Part shown: in pieces, positions 10,387 through 20,531 of the stretch
How positions within the stretch are numbered: position 1 is the stretch's first letter
Layout: each line of letters opens with the position of its first letter
Origin: Calendula officinalis
Lineage: Eukaryota > Streptophyta > Magnoliopsida > Asterales > Asteraceae
DNA length: 64,000 nucleotides
Assembly: GCA_963853835.1 (NCBI GenBank)
Contig: OY970824.1
Coordinates: forward strand, 64,498,884 to 64,562,883
Direction of reading: 5' to 3'
Notes under the pieces: generated by a model
The model's input: only the letters and a program-made list of their open reading frames with translations
Database searches by the model: none
Told to the model about the DNA's origin: nothing
Position numbers and translations under genes: made by a program

Positions 10387-11673
10387 TTAATTAGATGTGG
10401 TGTCTTCAACATACGCAAGAAGTTCTTCGTCCTTTTTAAAAATAGCCATTTCATCTTCTTCCAATTGCACCGTTACTTCAATACCATCTCCAGATGGAGT
10501 ATCCATCGAAGCAAATACGGATCCCTCCATATTTCCAGTTCGCTGTAAAACTACTCGTACCGGATTTCCCCACCCGAAATCCACTTCGTAAAACGGAAAC
10601 CGACACACACTTGAAAAAAAATAAGTTCGATTTTGATCATTCATTAAAGTCGACAATTTTTCTAATAAACTTTTGTTTGCTTCTTCCACATCTTTAAGTC
10701 CTTGAAGCTTCATTATCTCTCCCCTCAACCGAGTGATCACCTCGGTCAACTCAAGTTGACTCAAATTTGTCGTCGCTACAAACGCTCCGGTGACTTTGTT
10801 ACCCGTCGCTAATTGGGGACAACTTGCCATGATTTTTTTCCTCAAGTTCACCACTTGACTTAAGTTTGATGGCCGGAAAGAACCCGATTTTGTAGTGGTG
10901 GCATTCACGGCACATTTAAAGAGTAGAGATGTCATCGATTCGACTCGTGTAGGGTTTAATGGCGTTGCACCCATTGTGTTAATCTTGTTCTTGAGCTCGT
11001 TTAATTTTGTATTAGGGAACACAAATTTCCTCGATGAATACTTAACTTTGCATGTTCCCATATCCTCCGAGATTTCTGGAAATTTAATGTTGATTGGAGT
11101 GGAAGGAATGAAAATAGGGTTTACCGGAGATCCACCACGTGTAAGAGTTGCCCAATGGTTCACGAAGTTGAGCATCGTGCATGCATCGGCGATCTTGTGC
11201 GATATGGACAAAGCCACCGCCACACCACCGCAAGTGAAATGGTTGAGCTGGATTTCAACCATATTAGGGCTAGTTTTGTTAACCGGACAACCAAGTGCAT
11301 GAGGAATGAGTTGTTCTAGGTATAGGGTTTCATCATCTTGCGCTATCTTTGAAATGAATTCATGAAGTGGGCTATCAGTAGAAGCTTCTAAGAACTCGAC
11401 TCCTTGGTCGTTACATTCGATGTGAGGTGCGGAAGGTTCTAAAAACCTACCCGCAAACGGATAATATTGTGTTAAACACTCCGATAACGACTTCTTAAGG
11501 ATGCCGATATCTTCATTTTCGTAGTTTTGGTAGAAGAGTACAAATGGTATATGAATGTTGGGCGCAATGAGATCGCCCAACGAAAGTGTGTGAGTTCGGA
11601 GGTGAGAAGGTGTTGGGAAAGATGGTTTAATGGTTTCTTGAGATAAAATGGTGTGAAGCTTGTTCATGGTCAT
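10387..11673 (-). CDS. BAHD-family acyltransferase
   Basis: A single-exon protein of about 428 residues, standard BAHD length. BAHD enzymes are cytosolic and transfer acyl groups from CoA thioesters to alcohols or amines of specialised metabolites. Both signatures are present: HxxxD as SHKIADACT (His159 and catalytic Asp163) and the structural DFGWG at about 365-369. The sequence most resembles the vinorine synthase-like/alcohol acyltransferase clade; the substrate cannot be predicted. I chose the ATG at 11671-11673. An in-frame ATG at 11760 would add 29 residues of unusual hydrophobic sequence and lies upstream of the TATA box, which argues against it. The N-terminal MTMNKLHTILSQETIKPSFP fits the family's usual beginning. 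No disrupting change is visible. Confidence 0.88.
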   Translation of the reverse strand: MTMNKLHTILSQETIKPSFPTPSHLRTHTLSLGDLIAPNIHIPFVLFYQNYENEDIGILKKSLSECLTQYYPFAGRFLEPSAPHIECNDQGVEFLEASTDSPLHEFISKIAQDDETLYLEQLIPHALGCPVNKTSPNMVEIQLNHFTCGGVAVALSISHKIADACTMLNFVNHWATLTRGGSPVNPIFIPSTPINIKFPEISEDMGTCKVKYSSRKFVFPNTKLNELKNKINTMGATPLNPTRVESMTSLLFKCAVNATTTKSGSFRPSNLSQVVNLRKKIMASCPQLATGNKVTGAFVATTNLSQLELTEVITRLRGEIMKLQGLKDVEEANKSLLEKLSTLMNDQNRTYFFSSVCRFPFYEVDFGWGNPVRVVLQRTGNMEGSVFASMDTPSGDGIEVTVQLEEDEMAIFKKDEELLAYVEDTTSN

Positions 11674-11717
11674 GATTGATGACAAGATTGTGAGAAATAT
11701 GAAGATGGAAGTGTGTG

Positions 11718-11727
11718 TATATATATA
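11718..11727 (-). promoter_or_regulatory. TATA box of the BAHD gene
   Basis: TATATATATA lies about 45-54 bp upstream of the chosen ATG (11673). Transcription would then start roughly 20 bp upstream of that ATG, making the longer in-frame start at 11760 unlikely. Confidence 0.5.
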
Positions 11728-14367
11728 CAAAAACTGCTCGTTAAACCTCTTATAGCACAAGATGTCGGCCTTTGTTAAAGTCGAGTTAATTAAAGGCCAA
11801 AATAGTTTTATAATATGACTTTAGCAGCTATATAAAAATTACCCTCACTTATTTAACATTCCTATAATATTTTTTTAAGACACATAAAAAATATCACAAT
11901 CTAACCACAATATATCAAAAAACAAAAAAAAAATATATCAAATTTCTTTTGGCTTTGCGTTAAATAATTGGCGTGGAATCTTTAACACAACTTTAATACG
12001 GGTGCTGATGTAGTGTTTGCGGTGTTAAAGTCCTTTTATTGTGGCTTTGACGGTCGACATCCAACGCTCTTAATATATAATTAGCACGGGTTTATATAAA
12101 TGGTACACGTTCATATCAAATAATTAGAGTTCGGTAAAAGTAGAGAAATAAACAATACAATATGGATTTGATTTATTCACCATGCACCATATGTGATTAC
12201 TTATCCATGGGTTTATTATTAATATATTTTGTATATGAAAGATCGAGAAAGTGGATCGGCTACTTTAACTGAGAGACACATAGTTGTTGACTATTCAATA
12301 TGAGGAGGCACAGAGAGGAAACTCTTTCAGGCCAGTGTTGAGATTTGACTTTCAAGGGAGATATTGACCTACGTGGTATGATGTTACAGTTAAGAATATA
12401 ATCGTGTATAAACCATGATAAATCACAGATAACTTATAAATTTTTTATAAAAATAATTTAATAATTTTGATAATTTTTCATTTTCTAAGAATACTTTATT
12501 CTTAAAAATTAAGCAGGTGCCCATTTCGACCCACTGTGTAGAATAAGAAATTAACAAAAAAGAAAAAAAAAATACAAGTTAAATGAATTGAAAGTCGTAC
12601 AAAATACATTGCTAATGTATACAACATTACAATCTACTAAATTGGTTTTTTTCAACAAACCAAACTACTATTGTCAAAATACATTTTTTCATAGAAATTA
12701 TGAATGGAAATATTTAGAAATTTGGTCAAAAAGTGTTTCGGGTCTTGACCCAAACCCATTCTAGCCACTTACTCAACCTGCTCATTTTGTCACATCTATG
12801 TAACTACTCATTCCATATCACATACTCCCTCCGTCCAACAAAAAACTTCTCATTGCACCCTAAATTTTTGTCCTACAAAAAATTTCTTATTTCTTACATT
12901 TAATGGGCTCCACATAATAAAATACTATTATTACTAAAGACCTCACCACTAACTATCCACTAACTATCTTTCTTTCTCTAAACTAATCTTATATTTTAAT
13001 CAAAAGTATTACCAATGACCCCACCACTAACTACCATCTTAAAACTTGTGCGAAAGTCAAATATGAAGTTTTTTGTGGGACGGAGGGAGTACTATGGAAG
13101 TAGAAACAAAAGAGAATCATATTATTCTGTATGTTCTTCAACCTACGATTATCTAAATCATTACAAAAGGTTATTAACCAAATCAAAGAAAACATAAAAC
13201 CTCATAAATAACTTTGTGTAATTTCAGTAATAAAATCAACATTTGCTTATAAATCTTTACATGTAAAAATCCTCTCACTTTATTAAGAAATATGGGACTG
13301 ATCTTTTGGGGGTTTTAGTAAGGCAATTATTTTCTAAATTATAATTATGCATAAGTTTGTTTTCACTCTCAAATAATCATATTCACTATCAAATTTTTGT
13401 CCCAGAAACTTTGTCCCTGCAAATCATTATATTAACTACATTGTTGGTATGCATCTTCATTTATAGATGTTCATCAACATATAAATACAACGATTAATTG
13501 CAGCCTGTACATAAATGGGTCAAAGTTGCAGCCAAAATTTAATTTTGCAGGCATTGACATTTATGACTTCTAGTGCATCAATTAGATTTTATAGGTCAAA
13601 TGGTTGACTTTAAAGTCCTAATAATTTAAGATGTTGTTTAGAGATATGGTAGATGACGTGGAATGATTTTATTGGTAGATGATTTATGATGTGTCAAAGA
13701 TGACGTGGTAAAGATGATGTGACAAAGATGACATGACATGCTTTCTTTTTATTAAAGATAAAGATATAAAATCAAATAAATAATAAATGTAATGTTACAT
13801 AAAAAAAGGAAAAAAGTTGGTTAAGATAAATGAAAAATAGAAAGAATTAATACATTTATAGTCTTTGTACATTAGATGGGAAAAATGCGAAAAAGGAATA
13901 TAAAACATTTAAATTACCTATCAACCATATATTTGAAGTATGTCTTTAGGCCACTAAAAAAAAAAAAAAAAAAAAAAAATAACTCATAAACATTTATTAA
14001 AAACCATCGGCAAAGAGCTTAAAAAGCTGGAAACAATATATTGGAAACGAACACTTACCTACTTATGATAAATTAACTACTAACCTACAATTCCTCGCTC
14101 AACTTTTAGATTACATACATTACGGATAAAATTAAATAATCTAGGAGTCCGTAGAAATGAGAATATCTTTTTAAATAAAATACAAGCAAAAGAGCGGATC
14201 ATGTGAGATTCAAAACAAGTGGAGCAATTTTCTGCTACTTCGTATTATTATTCGAAAATATGTACATAAGAAGTGGTACCTAACTTAAAAAGTACTAAAA
14301 AAAATATAACTTTCGTTACAAAAAGATATTAAACACACAAAATTATGATGATAAACTTCAAATAGCA
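11728..14367. other. Intergenic, AT-rich
   Basis: Apart from the MITE at 12825-13089 this stretch holds no gene I can support. A run of about 23 A near 13957-13979 could be a retroelement tail, but no body was recognised. Sequence near 12720-12800 (GTGTTTCGGGTCTTGACCC) resembles the diverged repeats in the last UXS intron. Confidence 0.5.
12825..13089. mobile_element. Stowaway-like MITE, 265 bp
   Basis: TA-flanked, with inverted ends CTCCCTCCGTCCAACAAAAA and a right end complementary to it (GGGACGGAGGGAG). Same family as 42974-43236 and 49280-49532. Confidence 0.8.
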
Positions 14368-17013
14368 TTATAGTTTCTTGAACTCATCATTTTCAGAATC
14401 CGAAGGAGGTGAAACCGACCCGGATAACGACTTGCTACTCCTTTCAAGCCTCCGACTTTTTATATTATTCGCTTCAATTCTATGCATAATAACCCAATAA
14501 CACATAGTCCCTAACGTTGACGCCAATGTAACCGATCCGATAACGGTCACTCCAACCGCCAACCATTTCTCGTTTCCAACAACGATAAAAGATAACGCAA
14601 GAAATGCAACCGAAACAAACACACACGCTAACCACATTAACTTATTAATAACCGCCATTACCTGTTTCTTAGCTCCTTTCTCCACCACCACAATCGACGT
14701 TTGAACCACCACAACCGCCAAAGATATAAACAGAGCTAAAGAATCAAAAATCAAGAAAATTATGAACTCGGGTTTTGGGGAAATGTTTGCTTGCCCTAAG
14801 GAGAATCCTTTTCGGGTCAATTTCGGGTTATCGAAATTTTGACCGGGTAATTGAAAAATTGCGGCGAACGTAACCGTCGCGATTAAAACGGCAACAACTG
14901 TGGTGGAATTAATTGCGTTATTGAGGCCTTCGAGGTGCATTTTGTTGATTCGTTTTCCGATTCCTTTGACTCTTTTTTGGGTTTTGAGTGCGTGTTCGAG
15001 CTGATTATGAACTCCATGTTTGATGTCGCTTACTGTTTGTTTTAATTCACGGGTAGTTGGTGTTAATGGTGGATTTGGTGTGTTTTGTATCGATTTTGCT
15101 TTTGGGACTCCGTGTTCTTGTAAAATGATCGCGATTTCGGATCGACCGAATCTTAGAGCTGTGTCGAGTGCTGTTTCTCCGTATTTGTTGATGGCTTCTT
15201 TCTTGATCGTTCCCTTGTGATTTAGCAGTGCCCGAACAATCTGTAAATTAAGGGAAGAAGATGTTAATAGGTTTCAAAAGCAACTGTATTTTGACTTTTG
15301 TGGTCAAACATCTAAATCTAAATTTCAAATTTGGTTCGTGTTCTTTGACTTTCTAAGAAAGTCAACATGTACCAATTGTCAAACATATACCTCTTTCTTG
15401 AACATGTAGTATGACCACTAGATATTTTTGATACATTTAATTATAAATAGGCCAATATGAGCTATGCTTATTTTCTATTGGGTGAAACAGATAAAAAAAA
15501 GTTAATAAACACGTCAAATGAGGTCAAATTCGTCCAAAGTTTATTGTATAATGCATAGAACTTTTCTATGCATACTCCACACACAAACTATTTATATAAA
15601 GCTTAGTCCAAAATTATTTAAGGTAGGTTAACCTAGTCCGACACAACCCATTTTGACCTATAACACAACCCACCCGAACCACCAATTTTGCAACACCTAA
15701 TGATAACCATTACATACCTGTGTGCGACCCTTTCGTGTAGTTATATGCAATGATGTATTATCCTTCTTATCAACCATATTTATCAATCCATTATCGGCTG
15801 CAATAAGTGCATTAACAACCTCAACATTTTGTCCCTTAACCGCCATATGAAGGGCGGTTTGTCCCTTTTTATCCGCTCTACTAACAATTGCGGGTACTTT
15901 TTGTGAAAGCGCTTTCACAACTTCTAAATGACCTTTTCTTGCACATGAATGTAAAGCGGTTTTAAGGTTATTTCTTGCAATATTAGCCATACAACTATTT
16001 TTCTCCAAAAGGTAATTCACCACTTCAATATGACCTTGTTCTGCTGCACTATGTAATGCTGTTGTGTTATTTTGGTCGGAAGTCATCGAAAGTTCTGAAT
16101 GCACTTCCATAAGAATCGTCAATACCTCTGAAATTTAAAAATTCAAATCATCAACAAACATTTTCATATCAATTACTTCTTCCGTATCACAATACATTGT
16201 TTGTTTTCATGGTTTTGACACAAAATATAATAGAGAGGCTTATGATAAATTAAATTGGATAGTTAGTGGCAGATGAGTCCCATTTTTTTTTTAATAAAGT
16301 GATCTTAATGATTTTAAAAAGTAAAGTAAAAGTAAAATGGTCATTTCGTTATATTAAATGCAATAGTTAGTGGGCGCGTGTCTCATTACCTTTTACCAAA
16401 AAAAATGAATTTCAAAGTGTATCACTTATTTCAGAAATGTCAAAAATAGAAAGCGTATCACTTAGTATAAAGTTTCCTTTCAAGTTTGGCATTTGACCTC
16501 AAACATTAACTTGGCCTCATTCTCCTGAATTTCAACAAACAAACTTTAAAAAGTCGAAAACGAAACTTATCATCTAGGATTCTAGGTCAACGACTTGGTT
16601 AATTTCTACTTTAAGTAACATATAGCACAAAAGACAATTAAAAAAAAATACTCGTATTAACTAAAATTCAAATCCTTACCAAGATTTCCTTGTTTCGCTG
16701 CGATATGGAATGCATCAAAACCATTTTTAGCCTTAATACTCGCAGCCTCGGAATCATAATACTTGATCATCTCTTTCACCAAATCAACACAACTGTATTC
16801 AGCAGCAACATAAAGAGCGGTTTCACCCGATTGATTCTTTTTCAACAACAATTCAACCAACTTTTGTTCATCATAACTACTTATAATTTCAAAAGCAGCA
16901 TCTAAATCCCCTGCTCTAACAGCAATATGCAAAGATGTATCATCTTTTTTCTCCATAGTCTTGTTTCTACTTAAAGTTTGATGCAGTTTCTTTGTAGCAG
17001 CCGGAGAATTCAT
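14368..17013 (-). CDS. Ankyrin-repeat PGG-domain membrane protein (ITN1-like)
   Basis: Three exons on the minus strand: 17013-16680, 16127-15718 and 15240-14368, all with GT..AG junctions and matching phases, giving about 538 residues. Ankyrin repeats run through the first two exons and the start of the third (for example DDTSLHIAVRAGD, TALHSAAEQGHIEVVNYLL, TALHMAVKGQNVEVVNALI, GETALDTALRFG). The third exon then carries the PGG domain (LNNAINSTTVVAVLIATVTFAAIF followed by an LPGQ-type motif) and four hydrophobic helices, and ends in a Ser-rich cytoplasmic tail. This is the layout of plant ITN1/ACD6-like proteins, plasma-membrane proteins linked in Arabidopsis to salt, ABA and defence responses. 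A MITE lies in intron 1, and a Copia element sits about 245 bp upstream of the ATG in the opposite orientation. The start is the first ATG; MEKKDDTSL, 19 codons on, is an alternative. Confidence 0.85.
16176..16470. mobile_element. Mariner-like MITE in intron 1 of the ankyrin gene
   Basis: The left end CTTCTTCCGTATCACAATAC follows TA, and the interior matches the MITE family at 3774-5980 and 29731-30360 (shared AGTTAGTGGGC and TTTTACCAAA segments). The right end is degenerate, so its exact limit is uncertain. This copy has no nested Harbinger element. Confidence 0.6.
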
Positions 17014-17257
17014 CGGATCAAATTTTTGTTTAAACCCCTATTCTTTTACGGTAATATTCTGTAATAATGAAAAACACCCATATTAAATCTTGTTCTTAAT
17101 AACTGAAAGATTACATCTTTATTTCTAGAAGTTTAGCAAGAATACAAGACATAGTTTAGTTGGATAAAGAATTAAAATTTGTCATTATTTTAATAAAATA
17201 TAATTAAATTTTGACAATTGACACGGAAATTCTTTTCATTACACACTATGAGTAAAT

Positions 17258-17875
17258 TGTTGGAGCAAAACACAGATCAACTTATTACTGATGCTGCAGT
17301 TAGTACTGACATAATTAGTACTGATGGGGCAGAAACATTTACTACTGATGAAGTTGATGCTGGTGTTCACTATAACTAAGTTACTACTGATCATGAGAAG
17401 ATTGAAGATACTACTGATCATTGTAGTTACTACTGACGTTGATTATGGACTTACTTCTGATCACCAAGTTTACTACTGATGTTACTTATTTACTACTGGT
17501 GATTGCAGTTACTACTGATACGCGTTTTTGGAAGATATCAAGTCCGAGATCTTCGTAGAGATAGTTATAGAATGTAATTAAATGTATATCTTTTATAATT
17601 CGATGTAAATCAAGTCCTAGAATAACTAGGGTAAATAGTTTAGCTTCAAGGACTACTATAAGTATGTTCCTTACGAATTGTAAACGTACGTGTGTATTGT
17701 TAACTCAATAATATACATTGAAGCTTTTTGTGAAACTGTGTTCTTAATATTCTTGCATATTGTTCATACAGTTCATTGTTCTTAATTATTGATATAGTGT
17801 TGATCCGCTGCAACTTCTATCATCAATTAGATCTAAGGTGTTTATTAACTTGTCTATAGTTAATCGATCCTGACA
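17258..17875 (+). repeat. 5' LTR of the complete Copia element
   Basis: 618 bp, TGTTGG...TGACA. The first ~265 bp (U3) carry about eleven copies or near-copies of TACTACTGAT. A TATAAG sequence at 17657-17662 is a candidate core promoter. It reads away from the neighbouring ankyrin gene. Confidence 0.92.
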
Positions 17876-17877
17876 AG

Positions 17878-17889
17878 TGGTATCAGAGC
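17878..17889 (+). other. Primer-binding site (tRNA-iMet)
   Basis: TGGTATCAGAGC starts two bases after the 5' LTR. It is complementary to the 3' end of plant initiator methionine tRNA, the usual Copia primer. Confidence 0.9.
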
Positions 17890-17963
17890 TTATTGGTTCT
17901 AGATCTACTATTTGTTAAGAACAACAAAAAGTTTTAATCTTTAAAACACACACATTATTAATC

Positions 17964-20531
17964 ATGACTGATAATAATGAAAGCACTCAGGCCAACAAAA
18001 TCCCTATGCTCACTCCCAATAACTTTGGGATGTGGAAGAATCGTATTAAGCAATACATGCTTATTACAGATTATTCTATGTGGGAAGTCGTTTGTGAAGG
18101 AAACAAAACTGGTCAACTTCAAGCAAGCAGCTCTGTAACTGAGGCAGACAAACTTAAATGTGAGAAGGAGAAGAAAGATAAAGGCATCGAACTCAAAACT
18201 CTAAGCACTCTCCTACTGGCTATTCCTAATGACTATCAACATCTCTTTGTTGAATATGATGATGCTAAGATGCTTTGGGAAGCACTGGAGAAGAGATTCG
18301 TTGGGACAAAGAGTACAAAAAGAAACATGAAGTCTGTTCTCAAACAAGACTTTGAAAATTTCAAAGGAAAGCCCAATGAAACACTCACTCAAGTGTTTGA
18401 CAGATTCAACAAACTAATTGGTGAACTCAACCAAGTTGGTGTAAAGATGGATCAAGAAGATGTCAACATGAAGTTCCTAAGGTCTCTTAGTGAAGAATGG
18501 GCCATGTACACAGTGGTGTATAGACAAAGAGATGCTCTAGAAGAAAAGGAGTTAGATGAACTCTATAATGATCTCAGAGTGTTTGAAACTGAGGTAAATC
18601 ACAAAAACCCTTCTATTTCTTCTAACAATGCTGCATTTGTGTCTAGTACAGGTCAAGGACAAGAATCCTCCACAGGAAAGGCTGCAGATTCTGAGGATAC
18701 TGCAAGAGAATCCTTCTTCACTAGTCATGTGCATACTGCATTGATTAGTGATGACTTGGAACAATTGAATCCAGATGATCTTGAGGAGATGGATCTTAAA
18801 TGGCAGATGGCTATGCTGAGCCTAAGGACCAAAAGATTCTTAAAAAGAACTGGTAGGACAAGCCTCAATTTCAACAAAGGTGACAAAGCAGGATTTGACA
18901 AGACTAAAGTCAAGTGTTACAACTGTAACAACCTTGGTCACTTTGCAAAAGAATGTCCTCAACCAGACAAAAGATCAAAATCAACTGCTCTTGTGTCACA
19001 ACAAGGACAAGGCTATGACTGGAGCTTCCAAGCAGAAGAGCATACTCAAAATCAAGCTCTCATGGCCTTTACTGACAACAAAACTGAGGTAAAATCTAAA
19101 CCTTGTACTCCTGAATGTGCTAAAATTATTAAAAATCTAGAAAAAGAAAACACTAAATTAAATGAAGATCTAGCAAAAGCAATCAGAAGAAATCATGAGT
19201 TTGATAGTGTAATTGCTGATCAAGAACATCAAATAAAGGTGTACAAGATGATTGATCAACGGATCAAGGAAGAATTGCTTCAAGCTGTGGATGAGAAAGA
19301 GTTCTATGAAACAAAAAATAAAGAACTAACAAGTAAATTAGAAGAATGTCAGCTTGAAATTGAACAAAATAAATTAACAATTAAAAAGTTTGAAAGAAGC
19401 ACTAAAATTCTAGATGAATTAACTAATAATCAAACTACAGAAAAAGTTGTTCATGGGGTGGGATATCATGCTGTACCACCTCCACACAAATTCATTCCTC
19501 CACTTAAAAACAGTTCAGAAAGAATCATTAATGAATTAAAAACTGCAAATCAAACCGAATCTAATAATGAAACATCTGAATCAAATGATTCTTCAGATGA
19601 TGAGCAATCAATTGAATTTACAATATCTCAAACTGAATCACCAAAATCAATTGATACAAGTTTTCACACAGCTCAAAGTCCAAATGATTCTCCTAAATAT
19701 AATGCAGAAAATATACCCAAAATTCTAAAAAGAGGAAACCAAAGAAATAGAAACCAACTCTTAGAACAAAGAAAAACAATAAAGGCTCAAGAAAATAAAT
19801 TAAAATGTGTTATTTGCAATAAAGTGAATCATTTAGCAAAGGATTGTCACTTCAATCCAATAAATTGCAAGGAGTTCAAGGAATTTAAAGTTTTTAAAGA
19901 AAATGCAAAAACTCAAAGGTTAAAAGATACTACTGGTCCTTCAGTAGCAAATACAATCAAAACTCCAATTGCTGAAACTACAAGATTTGGAAGAAGTGCA
20001 CCAAGATTTGTGCAAAACAGAAGAGTTGGCAGCCCAAAGAACAGCAATTACTTCAAGAACAACGGAAAATCCAATCAAAATAAACAATATTTTAAATTTT
20101 CCAACACCAGTAGAAACTCTAACAAATTTACTACTGGTGCTAACCCTAATTATAATGCTGTATGGTACCAGTACAAGAATACTACTGGTAAAAACCCTAA
20201 TTTCAAAAATACTACTGCTCCCAAAACAAATTTCAAAAACACTACTGGTGTTAACTCTAAAAACACTACTGGTCATTCTAAACATGGTAAGTACCCAAAT
20301 ACTACTGGTCCATCAGTAGTAAAGTATTCAAAAGCTAAAAACAATGGGTATCAACCAAGATCAGTAGGAAATTCTCACACCAGTAATAACTCCAAAAGGA
20401 CAGTAGTAAAACAAAATACCAGTAATAAACAAGTATGGGTACCAAAAGTCTTTAGAGTTAAATCCCCAACAGCTCATTTCTCAAAGGATGAACCCAAGAC
20501 ATATAAAGCTTGGGTTCCCAAACTTAACTAA
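17964..20531 (+). CDS. Copia Gag with two zinc knuckles
   Basis: An 855-codon capsid/nucleocapsid protein, long for a Copia Gag. The N-terminus (IPMLTPNNFGMWKNRIKQYM) opens the UBN2/gag-polypeptide domain of Copia elements. A CCHC knuckle, CYNCNNLGHFAKEC, lies near residue 318. A Lys/Glu-rich, coiled-coil-like stretch follows (about 385-500), then a second knuckle, CVICNKVNHLAKDC, near residue 615. The C-terminal 200 residues are Asn/Thr/Ser/Lys-rich with repeated NTTG, encoded by the ACTACTGGT motif that recurs elsewhere in the element. The ORF ends at a TAA just before pol, and pol is in a different frame (-1 or +2). Gag packages the element RNA in cytoplasmic particles; this is family knowledge. 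Confidence 0.9.
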   Translation: MTDNNESTQANKIPMLTPNNFGMWKNRIKQYMLITDYSMWEVVCEGNKTGQLQASSSVTEADKLKCEKEKKDKGIELKTLSTLLLAIPNDYQHLFVEYDDAKMLWEALEKRFVGTKSTKRNMKSVLKQDFENFKGKPNETLTQVFDRFNKLIGELNQVGVKMDQEDVNMKFLRSLSEEWAMYTVVYRQRDALEEKELDELYNDLRVFETEVNHKNPSISSNNAAFVSSTGQGQESSTGKAADSEDTARESFFTSHVHTALISDDLEQLNPDDLEEMDLKWQMAMLSLRTKRFLKRTGRTSLNFNKGDKAGFDKTKVKCYNCNNLGHFAKECPQPDKRSKSTALVSQQGQGYDWSFQAEEHTQNQALMAFTDNKTEVKSKPCTPECAKIIKNLEKENTKLNEDLAKAIRRNHEFDSVIADQEHQIKVYKMIDQRIKEELLQAVDEKEFYETKNKELTSKLEECQLEIEQNKLTIKKFERSTKILDELTNNQTTEKVVHGVGYHAVPPPHKFIPPLKNSSERIINELKTANQTESNNETSESNDSSDDEQSIEFTISQTESPKSIDTSFHTAQSPNDSPKYNAENIPKILKRGNQRNRNQLLEQRKTIKAQENKLKCVICNKVNHLAKDCHFNPINCKEFKEFKVFKENAKTQRLKDTTGPSVANTIKTPIAETTRFGRSAPRFVQNRRVGSPKNSNYFKNNGKSNQNKQYFKFSNTSRNSNKFTTGANPNYNAVWYQYKNTTGKNPNFKNTTAPKTNFKNTTGVNSKNTTGHSKHGKYPNTTGPSVVKYSKAKNNGYQPRSVGNSHTSNNSKRTVVKQNTSNKQVWVPKVFRVKSPTAHFSKDEPKTYKAWVPKLN

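Noticed and set aside
10895..11302. 135-codon plus-strand ORF
   Set aside because: Antisense shadow of the BAHD gene, which has complete catalytic motifs on the other strand.
11674..11760. 29-codon N-terminal extension of the BAHD protein
   Set aside because: It lies across and upstream of the TATA box and adds a hydrophobic segment atypical of this cytosolic family.
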